A model generated the notes under the pieces. It did not search any database. It saw only the letters and a list, made by a program, of their open reading frames with translations, and was not told where the DNA came from. The position numbers and the translations under genes are program-made. A stretch of DNA of 64,000 bases from Lutibacter sp. A64 (GTDB taxonomy: Bacteria; Bacteroidota; Bacteroidia; Flavobacteriales; Flavobacteriaceae): positions 3,964,616 to 4,028,615 of the forward strand of contig NZ_CP092487.1 in NCBI RefSeq assembly GCF_022429565.1. Reading direction: 5' to 3'. Shown here piece after piece: positions 41,933 through 50,331 of this stretch (its first letter is position 1; each line of letters opens with the position of its first letter).

Positions 41933-44590
41933 CTAAAATAATGCTTTGTCTGGTGTTTTTCTTTTGTCGTATTTTAAATCGCTTAGCATAGAAGATTTTA
42001 CACCAATAAAAAAGTAGTAGGTTTGTCGATCTCCAAACGGAACCCAGTTAAAATTAAGTTTCCAACTATCTAAATCTCTAGAAAAACGAAGTTGTGTATA
42101 GGTGAACCCTTGGTTTTTAATATCGTAACCAGATGAGAAGCCTACTCCCCATTTAGGTGTTAGTTCTATATCTCCAGAAAACATTAAAGAGTTAGATGAA
42201 ATTTCTTTTTGCCTTGTTGCATTTGAATAGTTTAAGGCATACGCTATTTTTAAAGTCCAAGGTATTTTAGAACCATACAATTCTGTTTCTTTTGTAGATG
42301 AATTATTACTATCTGTATTTGGTTGGTTTGTAGTTGTTAAACTTTCTCCAAATACACCATCAGAATTATTAGCTGCTTCTTTTTCACTTTGTCCACCACC
42401 AGGTTTAGAACCTCCAGATTTTTCTTTTTTACTTTCTAAAGAATAATTTAAAGTAAGTCCAGCATTTGTTAATCTAAATAAACTACCTCCGTTATTGTAG
42501 TTAAACGTATTTATTCTCTTTCCATTTATGTCTAATGCATAAGGGTCTAATGTTGCATTAACATTTAAAGTTAATTTATCTTTAAAAAGTTTAGTTCCGG
42601 CATTAACACCAACAGGGCTCCATTTTAGAGAGTCTGCAGCCATATTATAACTTGTGGAGAAGTTTAAGTTATTTAATAAAGTAATTTTTTCAGCTTCACC
42701 TTCGGTAGAATCCTTTTTTCTTAACTTGGCTTCTAAATTATTATTAAGTGTAAAGTTTAAACTGTTAGAGATTCCAGAACTTGGGCCTCCATATATACCA
42801 TTAGAGAATGGAGAATATTCTAAAAATTCTTCAGGATTTGCAGCACTTTGTTGTACTTTTTCGTAATAGGTATCACTAAAATCAGGCCTATAGCTATAAG
42901 AAATACTTGGTCTAACAACGTGCCGTATTGCTTCAAGTTTTCCTTTTTTAAATTTAAACATACCATAAAACGTTGTTCCTAAAGAAACCGAAGTAGAATA
43001 TTCATTAAATCTACTAAAACTACTTATAGTATCTGTAACTACAGCGTCTTCTACATCATCAAATGTTTTTTTTAATCTATCAAAATACCATACGTCTTTA
43101 TAAGTTATACTAGGTGAAATGGTAAAGTATTTTAATGCTTTCATATTGGTGTTCATAGTAAGGTTGTGTTGAAAGCCAGATTTAGCATCATCAAACATTT
43201 CTTTTTTAAAGAAAAACTCATCGGTAGTATTTATTCTATTATCACCTTTCATAGAATAGGTTAATCCTGTTTTTTGTATGGCATTATTTTTTGCTCCATT
43301 TTTACCTGTAAACGGATAAATTCTATCCATATTTAATTGTAAAGAAGGCAATGTCATTGTAATTTCTTCTGTATTTGTATTTTGAGAATGTGTCATAGAT
43401 AAAGACACATTAAACGGTGTACCAACAAAGTTTTTATAGTATGATATAGAAGAACTTAAATTGTTATTTAAAAAGGCGTTAGTATTGTATTCATTATTAG
43501 ATTGCTTAAAGTATTGACTACTACCCATATTTACAGAAGCAGAAAACCGTGAGTTTGGACTTGCTTTTGAGTCTTGTGAATGGCTCCATCTAATATTGTA
43601 ATTTGTTGCTTTAGAATAATCATCAAGCCCTTTTAAACTATTTATTAGATTTTCATATTGAAAATTAAAGTTTCCAGAATATTTGTAACGTTTTGCATAA
43701 CTAGATTCTGCCCGCATACCCCAACTTCCATTGGTGTAAATATCTCCTAAAAGAGCTAAGTCAAAATTGTCATTTAATACAAAATAATAACCACCATTTT
43801 GTAGAAAATATCCTTGATTGTTGTTTTCACCCCAAGTTGGCATTAAAAAACCAGAGGTTCTACCTTTAGTTAATGGAATATAAGCAAAAGGCACTACTAC
43901 AGGTGTTGGTACATCGGCTAAAACTAATTGACTAGAACTTGCTACTAATTTTTTATCTTTTATAAATTTTGCTTTTTTAATTTTTATATAATAATCTGGG
44001 TTTTCTTTATCAGATGTTGTTAGTCTTATGTTTTCAATAAAAACTACAGAATCATTATGTTTTTTACTTACTTCACCTAAAATAATAATACCCTGTTGTT
44101 CTGTTTTTAAATTCCATATTTTAGCTTTTTCACTTTTAAAATTAAAAATAATTGTGTCTTGCGTAGATTCTTGTCCGCCTTGTTTAAAAACAGGAAGTTG
44201 AGAATATACCCCAACACTATCTTTAATACCTTTAGCAGTTACAGAACTTGTATTATTGTCAATTTCAATATACCCAGCGGTTAATTCTATATCGCCGTAT
44301 TTAATATAGGCATTGTCGTATAAGGTAATTTTATTGTTTAAAATATCCTGTCTTATTAAACTATCGGCACTATGGTCTATAATACTTTCAAGTAATTCAG
44401 CAGGTTTTTTAATAGAATCTTTAGGTTTTAGAGCTAAAGAGTCTAATTGTTTACTTTTTAAAGTGTCATTAGCTTTTAAATTTAATAAAGTGTCTTTTTT
44501 TATTATTGGGATAGTATCCGAAGAATTTTGCTTAATTTCTTGAGAATAAGCAGTTGTATTGATAAAGCTAAAAGCAAATATCAATAACAA
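41933..44590 (-). CDS. LptD-like LPS assembly outer-membrane protein (non-ATG start)
   Basis: An 885-residue outer-membrane protein. After an export signal, an OstA-like beta-jellyroll region is present (LYDNAYIKYGDIELTAGYIEIDNNTSSVTAKGI, about 88-125), as in LptD. A large barrel follows with KGRTSGFLMPTWGENNNQGYFLQNGGYYF (about 245-275). A low-complexity Gly/Ser/Asn linker lies near 730-775, and the tail is strongly beta. TTG (44590) is the first canonical start, but the in-frame upstream codons to 44623 encode IKTNIYKIYFS, a charged n-region that fits the signal peptide better, so an ATT start at 44623 is plausible. It is divergent from the amidase gene. Naming as true LptD is by family resemblance. 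Confidence 0.85.
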   Translation of the reverse strand: MLLIFAFSFINTTAYSQEIKQNSSDTIPIIKKDTLLNLKANDTLKSKQLDSLALKPKDSIKKPAELLESIIDHSADSLIRQDILNNKITLYDNAYIKYGDIELTAGYIEIDNNTSSVTAKGIKDSVGVYSQLPVFKQGGQESTQDTIIFNFKSEKAKIWNLKTEQQGIIILGEVSKKHNDSVVFIENIRLTTSDKENPDYYIKIKKAKFIKDKKLVASSSQLVLADVPTPVVVPFAYIPLTKGRTSGFLMPTWGENNNQGYFLQNGGYYFVLNDNFDLALLGDIYTNGSWGMRAESSYAKRYKYSGNFNFQYENLINSLKGLDDYSKATNYNIRWSHSQDSKASPNSRFSASVNMGSSQYFKQSNNEYNTNAFLNNNLSSSISYYKNFVGTPFNVSLSMTHSQNTNTEEITMTLPSLQLNMDRIYPFTGKNGAKNNAIQKTGLTYSMKGDNRINTTDEFFFKKEMFDDAKSGFQHNLTMNTNMKALKYFTISPSITYKDVWYFDRLKKTFDDVEDAVVTDTISSFSRFNEYSTSVSLGTTFYGMFKFKKGKLEAIRHVVRPSISYSYRPDFSDTYYEKVQQSAANPEEFLEYSPFSNGIYGGPSSGISNSLNFTLNNNLEAKLRKKDSTEGEAEKITLLNNLNFSTSYNMAADSLKWSPVGVNAGTKLFKDKLTLNVNATLDPYALDINGKRINTFNYNNGGSLFRLTNAGLTLNYSLESKKEKSGGSKPGGGQSEKEAANNSDGVFGESLTTTNQPNTDSNNSSTKETELYGSKIPWTLKIAYALNYSNATRQKEISSNSLMFSGDIELTPKWGVGFSSGYDIKNQGFTYTQLRFSRDLDSWKLNFNWVPFGDRQTYYFFIGVKSSMLSDLKYDKRKTPDKALF

Positions 44591-44784
44591 TGAAAAATAA
44601 ATTTTGTATATATTCGTTTTAATAACTTATTTTTTTTGTAATAATACTATTTAAATTGGGTTGATAGCTTAAGTTTTTTTAATTTAGCTTTTAGGCTTTC
44701 AACACATTTTTTTAATGTTTGTAAATGTATGGCTCAATAATTGTATCACCAAATAACAGTTGCCAAAAATAATTAAAATTATTG

Positions 44785-45906
44785 ATGAACTCACTACTCT
44801 TTTCTAAAATTAAAATATCAACGAAAATCTTAGGGCTTTTCGTATTTTCTTGTAGCATTCTTTTTAATATTACTACAGTTTTTGCACAAAAAAAAGAATT
44901 TGTTGTAGTACTTGATGCGGGTCACGGAGGTAAAGATCCCGGTAAAATTGGTTATAAATCAATGAAAGAAAAAGATATTGCTTTAAAATTAGTGCTTCAA
45001 GTTGGTAAATTGTTGGAGAAAAAAGAAAATATTAAAGTAATTTATACAAGAAAAACAGATGTTTTTATAGGATTAAAAGATCGTGGTAAAATAGCAAATA
45101 AAGCCGATGCAGATTTATTTGTATCAATACATTGTAATGCACATTCATCAAATGCATATGGAGCAGAAACTTGGGTGTTAGGAACACATGCCAATAAACA
45201 AAACTTTGAAGTAGCCAAAGCTGAAAACTCTGTAATTGAATTTGAAGATAATTATAAAGTAATTTATAAAGGATTTAATCCAAATTCTCCAGAATCTATT
45301 ATTGGACTTACATTAATGCAAGAAGAATATTTAGATCAAAGTATTCAGCTAGCAAGTATTATTCAAAATGAATTTACAGTAAAGCTAAAAAGAAAAAATA
45401 GAGGTGTAAAACAAGCTGGTTTTGTGGTTTTACACCAAACTTATATGCCGAGTATTTTAATTGAGACTGGTTTTTTAACAAATAAAAATGAAGCTTTGTT
45501 TTTAAATTCAAAATTAGGACAGCAAAAATTTTCTGAAGCTATTTATAATGGAATTATAAACTATATAAATCAATTAACTTTAAATACGGTACAAAGTAAT
45601 AGCATAACAGAAATTGATGAGCCGAATTCAACCAATAGAAGTATATATGAAAACGTACAGTTTAAAGTACAAATAGCAGCAGGTAGAAAGTTAGAAACAA
45701 AATCTTACAATTTTAAAGGTCTAAAAAATGTGGAAAGAGCTAAAGTTGGAAGTAGTTATAAATACTATTATGGTAATACTTCTAATTATTCTGAAATAGA
45801 AAAATTAAAAAAAGTCGTCCAATCTAAAGGGTTTAAAACTGCATTTATAGTCGCTTTTAAAAATGGTGAAAAAATTTCTGTTGATGAAGTTTTAAAAAAA
45901 TCGTAG
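44785..45906 (+). CDS. N-acetylmuramoyl-L-alanine amidase
   Basis: Zinc peptidoglycan amidase (Amidase_3), 373 residues, cutting the lactyl-amide bond to separate daughter cells. A signal peptide (about 1-34) is followed by VVLDAGHGGKDPGKIG (zinc His), EKDIALKLVLQVGKLL, YTRKTDVFIGLKDR, FVSIHCNAHSSN (second zinc His) and PSILIETGFLTNKNEA (catalytic Glu), all in the family order. The last ~85 residues (QFKVQIAAGRKLETK...YKYYYGNTSNYSEIEKLKKVVQSKGFKTAFIVAFKNGE) look like a SPOR domain that binds septal glycan. A TTG directly precedes the ATG. It lies 59 bases before the MlaD gene. Confidence 0.92.
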   Translation: MNSLLFSKIKISTKILGLFVFSCSILFNITTVFAQKKEFVVVLDAGHGGKDPGKIGYKSMKEKDIALKLVLQVGKLLEKKENIKVIYTRKTDVFIGLKDRGKIANKADADLFVSIHCNAHSSNAYGAETWVLGTHANKQNFEVAKAENSVIEFEDNYKVIYKGFNPNSPESIIGLTLMQEEYLDQSIQLASIIQNEFTVKLKRKNRGVKQAGFVVLHQTYMPSILIETGFLTNKNEALFLNSKLGQQKFSEAIYNGIINYINQLTLNTVQSNSITEIDEPNSTNRSIYENVQFKVQIAAGRKLETKSYNFKGLKNVERAKVGSSYKYYYGNTSNYSEIEKLKKVVQSKGFKTAFIVAFKNGEKISVDEVLKKS

Positions 45907-45965
45907 TATTTTAGCCATTTACTCACAAAAATTATTAGTAATATTGCCTTAAAATTTATATTATT

Positions 45966-46919
45966 TTGAAAATTACCAGAGAATTAAAAACAGGAGTTAT
46001 AGCAGTACTTGTAATCGCATTATTTATTTGGGGTTATAATTATTTAAAAGGACTTAATTTATTTGACGGTCAGATAAAAACATATTTTACAGAATATAGT
46101 AATGTACAAGGCTTAAACACAGCAAGCGTTGTTACTATTAATGGGGTAGATGTTGGTAAAGTAGTGGATATTAAATTTAATAATAGTCCCGAAAAAAGAG
46201 GGAATTTAATTGTTGAATTTAGTGTTGAAAATGATTTCGAATTTTCAAAAAATAGTATAGCAAAAATTTATAGCACTAGTTTAATGGGAGGTAAATCATT
46301 AGCAATAGTACCTTCTTATGAAGGTGAAACTGCACTTCCAGGAGATTTTTTAAAAGGAGAAATAGAATCAGATTTATTTTCATCAGTTAGTGAAAAATTA
46401 AATCCATTACAAGCAAAAGTTGAAAGTGTTATTAAAAGCGCAGATTCTTTAATGACAGGCTTAACAGATGTTTTAGATGTTAAAAGTAGAGAAAGTTTAA
46501 AATCTAGTATTTTAGAGCTAAATGCTACAGTTACTAATTTTAAACATGCTTCAGCAAATATAAACAAGTTAATTGTTAATAATGATGAAAAATTAACCAA
46601 AACACTTGACAATGCTACGTTAATGACCAATAATTTAGCAAAGCTTTCAGATACTTTAGTAAATGCTAATTTGGGACTTACAATAAAAAATATTGAAAAT
46701 ACAGTAGACAATTTAAATAAAGTATTGGCAGGTATAGAAAACGGAGATGGTACTTTAGGTAAACTATTAACCGATGAAGAAATGTATATTAATTTAACCA
46801 ATGCATCAAAAGAATTGGAAGAATTATTAAGAGAAATGAAATTGCATCCTAAACGATTTGTACACTTTTCACTATTTGGTAAAAAGGACAAAGGTTATAC
46901 TCCTGAAGAAGAAAAATAA
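45966..46919 (+). CDS. mlaD: MlaD family protein (TTG start)
   Basis: MCE-domain substrate-binding component of a phospholipid/lipid transport system, 317 residues. One membrane anchor is at 10-28 (TGVIAVLVIALFIWGYNYL), and the MCE domain covers about 36-115 (YFTEYSNVQGLNTASVVTINGVDVGKVVDIKF, KSIAKIYSTSLMGGKSLAIVPS). A coiled-coil-prone C-terminal half follows. TTG at 45966 is the start; no ATG precedes the anchor. The MlaE and MlaF partners are not in the window, so they must be elsewhere. Its neighbours are also envelope genes (amidase, LptD-like). Confidence 0.88.
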   Translation: MKITRELKTGVIAVLVIALFIWGYNYLKGLNLFDGQIKTYFTEYSNVQGLNTASVVTINGVDVGKVVDIKFNNSPEKRGNLIVEFSVENDFEFSKNSIAKIYSTSLMGGKSLAIVPSYEGETALPGDFLKGEIESDLFSSVSEKLNPLQAKVESVIKSADSLMTGLTDVLDVKSRESLKSSILELNATVTNFKHASANINKLIVNNDEKLTKTLDNATLMTNNLAKLSDTLVNANLGLTIKNIENTVDNLNKVLAGIENGDGTLGKLLTDEEMYINLTNASKELEELLREMKLHPKRFVHFSLFGKKDKGYTPEEEK

Positions 46920-47225
46920 TAACAACCTGTTTTATTTAAAACCCCATAAAATTACTTTAAATAAAAAAGAAAAAGTGTATTTAATTTTACAGAATTATTT
47001 TTTTTGTAAAAAAATATACTAATAAATATGAGAAAACTTTAAATAATTCTAAATTGTACGCTTTTAAGCTTGTAAAAAGTTTTAGGTATAATAGTAAAGA
47101 ATTATTAAAATTGATTTATTGAATTTTTTGTGTTAGTAATAAACCAACTTATTATTTAAATTAGCACTTTAACTTAAAGATAATTCTAATAAAATTATTT
47201 AGAAGTATCAGTAAATAAAGAAAGT
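46920..47225. other. 306-base gap with no gene
   Basis: AT-rich, with stop codons in all frames at short intervals. I see no hairpin with a T tract, no clear TAnnTTTG/TTG pair and no RNA gene. It must hold the promoter for the Fe-S operon that starts at 47226. Confidence 0.5.
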
Positions 47226-48530
47226 ATGAATTATATTGACAACATAGTATTTGCAATTCTTCTTTTTATAGGAGTTGGTTTTTTTGTTAAAAATATAAAA
47301 AAACTTATAAGAAATATACAACTTGGTAAACAAGTAAATAGGTCCGATAATTCAGCTTCTCGTTGGAAAAATATGGCAATGATTGCTTTAGGGCAATCTA
47401 AAATGGTAAAACGTCCAATTGCCGGTATTCTTCATGTTATTGTATATATTGGCTTTTTAATAATTAATATTGAAGTAATAGAAATAATTATAGACGGACT
47501 TTTTGGCACGCACAGAGTATTGTCTGTTTTAGGCGGTTTTTATAGCTTTTTAATTGCTTCATTCGAAATTTTAGCACTATTGGTCTTAGTTTCTGTTACT
47601 GTTTTTTGGATAAGAAGAATGGTTTTAAGAATTCCTCGTTTTTGGAATAAAGAAATGAAAGGTTTTCCTAAAAATGATGCCCTATATATTTTATATTTTG
47701 AAATGGTATTAATGTCATTGTTTTTAATAATGAATGCTACTGATGTTCCATTTCAACAAGCAGATGATGGTAATCCAATAAGTCAATTCTTGGTTCCAAT
47801 ATTCGAGAATTTTAATGCAGGAACTTTATTTTACATAGAACGTACCGCTTGGTGGTTGCATATTGCGGGTATTTTGGTGTTCTTAAACTATTTATATTAC
47901 TCGAAACACCTTCATATATTATTAGCATTTCCAAATACCTATTTTGCAAATTTAAATCCAAAAGGGCAATTTAATAATTTAGAATCTGTTACCAATGAGG
48001 TGAAAATGATGCTAGATCCAAATGTAGACCCATTTGCAGCAGCACCTGAAGGAAGTGAAGACGAAATTCCAGAAAAATTTGGAGCGAGTGATGTTACAGA
48101 TTTAAATAGGGTGCAATTACTAAACGCCTACACTTGTACAGAATGTGGTAGATGTACTTCATCTTGTCCAGCAAATATTACAGGCAAAGAACTTTCACCA
48201 AGAGCTATTATGATGAAAACTCGTGATAGACTAGAAGAAGTTGGTGAAAACATAACTAAAAATGGTGCATTTGTAGATGATGGTAAACAATTATTAAACG
48301 ATTATATAACACCAGAAGAAATTTGGGCGTGTACAAGTTGTAATGCTTGTGTAGAAGAATGTCCTATAAATATTGATCCATTGTCTATAATTATAGATTT
48401 GCGTAGATATTTGGTAATGGAACAATCAGCAGCCCCACAAGAATTAAATATGATGATGACGAATATTGAAAACAATGGTGCACCTTGGCAATACAACCAA
48501 ATGGATAGATTAAATTGGAAAGATGAATAA
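47226..48530 (+). CDS. membrane (Fe-S)-binding electron-transfer protein, NarI-like plus two [4Fe-4S]
   Basis: A 434-residue protein. The first ~240 residues hold five or so membrane helices with His-containing segments (RPIAGILHVIVYIGFLIINIEVIEIII, RTAWWLHIAGILVFLNYLYYSKHLHILLAF) like the heme b-binding NarI/HdrE module. The C-terminal part has two ferredoxin clusters: CTECGRCTSSCP (about 304-315) and CTSCNACVEECP (about 371-382). It probably passes electrons between a soluble donor and menaquinone. The CCG-domain subunit is two genes downstream (49026). Together they have the domain content of the ETF:menaquinone oxidoreductase FadF/EMO family, which is normally one chain (inference). Confidence 0.85.
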   Translation: MNYIDNIVFAILLFIGVGFFVKNIKKLIRNIQLGKQVNRSDNSASRWKNMAMIALGQSKMVKRPIAGILHVIVYIGFLIINIEVIEIIIDGLFGTHRVLSVLGGFYSFLIASFEILALLVLVSVTVFWIRRMVLRIPRFWNKEMKGFPKNDALYILYFEMVLMSLFLIMNATDVPFQQADDGNPISQFLVPIFENFNAGTLFYIERTAWWLHIAGILVFLNYLYYSKHLHILLAFPNTYFANLNPKGQFNNLESVTNEVKMMLDPNVDPFAAAPEGSEDEIPEKFGASDVTDLNRVQLLNAYTCTECGRCTSSCPANITGKELSPRAIMMKTRDRLEEVGENITKNGAFVDDGKQLLNDYITPEEIWACTSCNACVEECPINIDPLSIIIDLRRYLVMEQSAAPQELNMMMTNIENNGAPWQYNQMDRLNWKDE

Positions 48531-48560
48531 CATAACTATAAAAATTAAAATACACACAAA

Positions 48561-49007
48561 ATGAAAAAAGAGGAAGTTGAAAAACTACTAAATGATAAAG
48601 TGGAAGATGGATTACATATTAGTCCTATTTTGCCTGAAGGAGTTAAAAATTATTTAATTGATATTGATGGAACAGTAACAGAAGATGTTCCAAATGAAGA
48701 GCCAGAAAGAATGGCTACTTGTAAACCTTTTCCAGATGCATTAGCAACATTAAATAGATGGCATGGAGAAGGACACATTATTTGTTTTTTTACTTCAAGA
48801 ACAGAAGAACACAGAGAAGTTACAGAAAATTGGTTAAATAAGCACGGGTTTAAATACCACAGTTTATTAATGGGGAAACCAAGAGGAGGGAATTACCATT
48901 GGATTGATAATCACTTAGTAAAAGCAACACGTTATAGAGGTCAATTTACAGATTTAGTAGAAAAAGAAGTTACTATTGAAGTTTTTGATGACGGTCAACA
49001 CGAATAA
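48561..49007 (+). CDS. HAD-superfamily phosphatase-like protein
   Basis: A 148-residue small HAD hydrolase without a large cap. Motif I is YLIDIDGTVTEDV (about 31-43), motif II is the threonine/serine in CFFTSRTEEH (about 76-85), and motifs III/IV are GKPRGGNYHWIDNH (about 105-118), in the expected order. The substrate is unknown. Similar genes are often annotated as phosphoheptose isomerase in Flavobacteria, but no SIS domain is visible here. It sits between the two Fe-S subunit genes, with gaps of 30 and 18 bases, so it belongs to the same operon. Confidence 0.78.
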   Translation: MKKEEVEKLLNDKVEDGLHISPILPEGVKNYLIDIDGTVTEDVPNEEPERMATCKPFPDALATLNRWHGEGHIICFFTSRTEEHREVTENWLNKHGFKYHSLLMGKPRGGNYHWIDNHLVKATRYRGQFTDLVEKEVTIEVFDDGQHE

Positions 49008-49025
49008 AAATTAAAATATATTGAT

Positions 49026-49805
49026 ATGAACGTACCAACAATGGCAGAAATGATGGCACAAGGCAAACAACCAGAAGTATTGTTCTGGGTTGGATGTGCA
49101 GGAAGTTTTGATGATAGAGCAAAAAGAATTACAAAAGCATTTGTTAAAATTTTAAACAAATCCAACGTTGAATTTGCTGTTTTAGGTACCGAAGAAAGCT
49201 GTACTGGAGATCCTGCTAAAAGAGCGGGAAACGAGTTTTTATTTCAAATGCAGGCTATGACTAATATTGAAGTTTTAAATGCCTACGAAATTAAAAAAAT
49301 AGTAACTGCTTGTCCGCATTGTTTTAATACGCTAAAAAATGAATACCCTCAACTTGGCGGAAATTACGAAGTTGTACACCATACAGAATTATTAAAATCG
49401 TTGCTCGATGATGGAAGACTTACTATTGAGGGTGGACAATTTAAAGGAAAAAAAATAACATTTCACGACCCATGTTATTTGGGTCGTGCAAATGATGTTT
49501 ATGAAGCACCAAGAGAATTAATTCAAAAGCTAGATGTTGAATTGGTTGAAATGAAACGCTGTAAAAGCAACGGTTTGTGTTGCGGTGCTGGAGGCGCTCA
49601 AATGTTTAAAGAACCAGAAAAAGGAGCAAAAGACATTAATGTAGAGCGAACCGAGGAAGCAATTGAAGCAAAACCAGATATTATAGCAACTGGTTGCCCG
49701 TTTTGTAATACTATGATGACAGATGGTGTTAAAGCAACAAATAAAGAAACTGAAATTGAAGTGTTAGACATTGCAGAGTTAATTGCAAATGCAAAAGATT
49801 TATAA
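49026..49805 (+). CDS. CCG-domain (Fe-S)-binding protein (HdrB/GlcF-like)
   Basis: A 259-residue cytoplasmic protein with two CCG-type cysteine repeats: WVGCAG...CTGDPA...CPHCFN in the first half and DPCYLGR...GLCCGAGG...GCPFCNTMM in the second. These bind noncubane [4Fe-4S] clusters or the catalytic cluster in heterodisulfide reductase HdrB, glycolate oxidase GlcF and FadF-like proteins. It lies in one operon with the membrane [4Fe-4S] protein, so they likely form one complex linking an oxidation in the cytoplasm to menaquinone. The primary donor (ETF, lactate, glycolate or other) is not given by sequence. Confidence 0.87.
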   Translation: MNVPTMAEMMAQGKQPEVLFWVGCAGSFDDRAKRITKAFVKILNKSNVEFAVLGTEESCTGDPAKRAGNEFLFQMQAMTNIEVLNAYEIKKIVTACPHCFNTLKNEYPQLGGNYEVVHHTELLKSLLDDGRLTIEGGQFKGKKITFHDPCYLGRANDVYEAPRELIQKLDVELVEMKRCKSNGLCCGAGGAQMFKEPEKGAKDINVERTEEAIEAKPDIIATGCPFCNTMMTDGVKATNKETEIEVLDIAELIANAKDL

Positions 49806-49824
49806 TACACTAATAGTTTTGTAA

Positions 49825-50331
49825 ATGTTTAAGAACATAGAAGTTACTTCTCAGTTACCAGATATTTCTAAATTAGATTTTAAAGCAATTGATAAAAGAT
49901 ATTTAAGGGTTTTACTCTTAAATTTTAGTATTGTTGCAATTGCGCTTTTTGTTGGACTGTATTTTTTAATTACTAACAATTTAGCAGTTCATATACCTGA
50001 ATATACACCTTATTTTTATGTTGCATTAGCACTAATATTAAGTTTGTTTCTACTTTTTATAGTGCTTGGTTTTTATAAGCGAAAATATGCAGTTAGGGAA
50101 CAGGATATTTCTTATAAAAAAGGAGTAATTGTACAGACAATAACTACTGTTCCTTTTGCTAGAATTCAACATGTAGAATTAGAAGAAAAACCTTTTTCTA
50201 GGTTATTTAAGTTAGCTTCAATTAAAATATTTACTGCAGGAGAAAGTGGAGGCGATTTAAAAATAAATGGGCTTTCAAAAAAAGAAGCAAAAAAGATAAA
50301 GGAATTTATTACCCATTTTATAAATGAATAA
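49825..50331 (+). CDS. bPH2-domain membrane protein (YdbS-like)
   Basis: A 168-residue protein with two membrane helices (about 34-50 and 62-82) followed by a bacterial PH (bPH2) domain (YAVREQDISYKKGVIVQTITTVPFARIQHVELEEKPFSRLFKLASIKIFTAG, about 88-145). Homologues are encoded next to a larger protein with several such domains, as here. The pair is implicated in membrane organisation or envelope stress tolerance in other bacteria, but the biochemical role is unclear. The gene overlaps the next one by 8 bases, implying translational coupling. Confidence 0.85.
   Translation: MFKNIEVTSQLPDISKLDFKAIDKRYLRVLLLNFSIVAIALFVGLYFLITNNLAVHIPEYTPYFYVALALILSLFLLFIVLGFYKRKYAVREQDISYKKGVIVQTITTVPFARIQHVELEEKPFSRLFKLASIKIFTAGESGGDLKINGLSKKEAKKIKEFITHFINE

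Noticed and set aside
46316..46891. 191-codon minus-strand frame inside mlaD
   Set aside because: Antisense shadow: serine/leucine-rich reverse reading of a recognised gene.
48561..49007. Annotation of the HAD gene as phosphoheptose isomerase
   Set aside because: It has HAD motifs I-IV (DIDGT, TSR, K, D) and no SIS domain.
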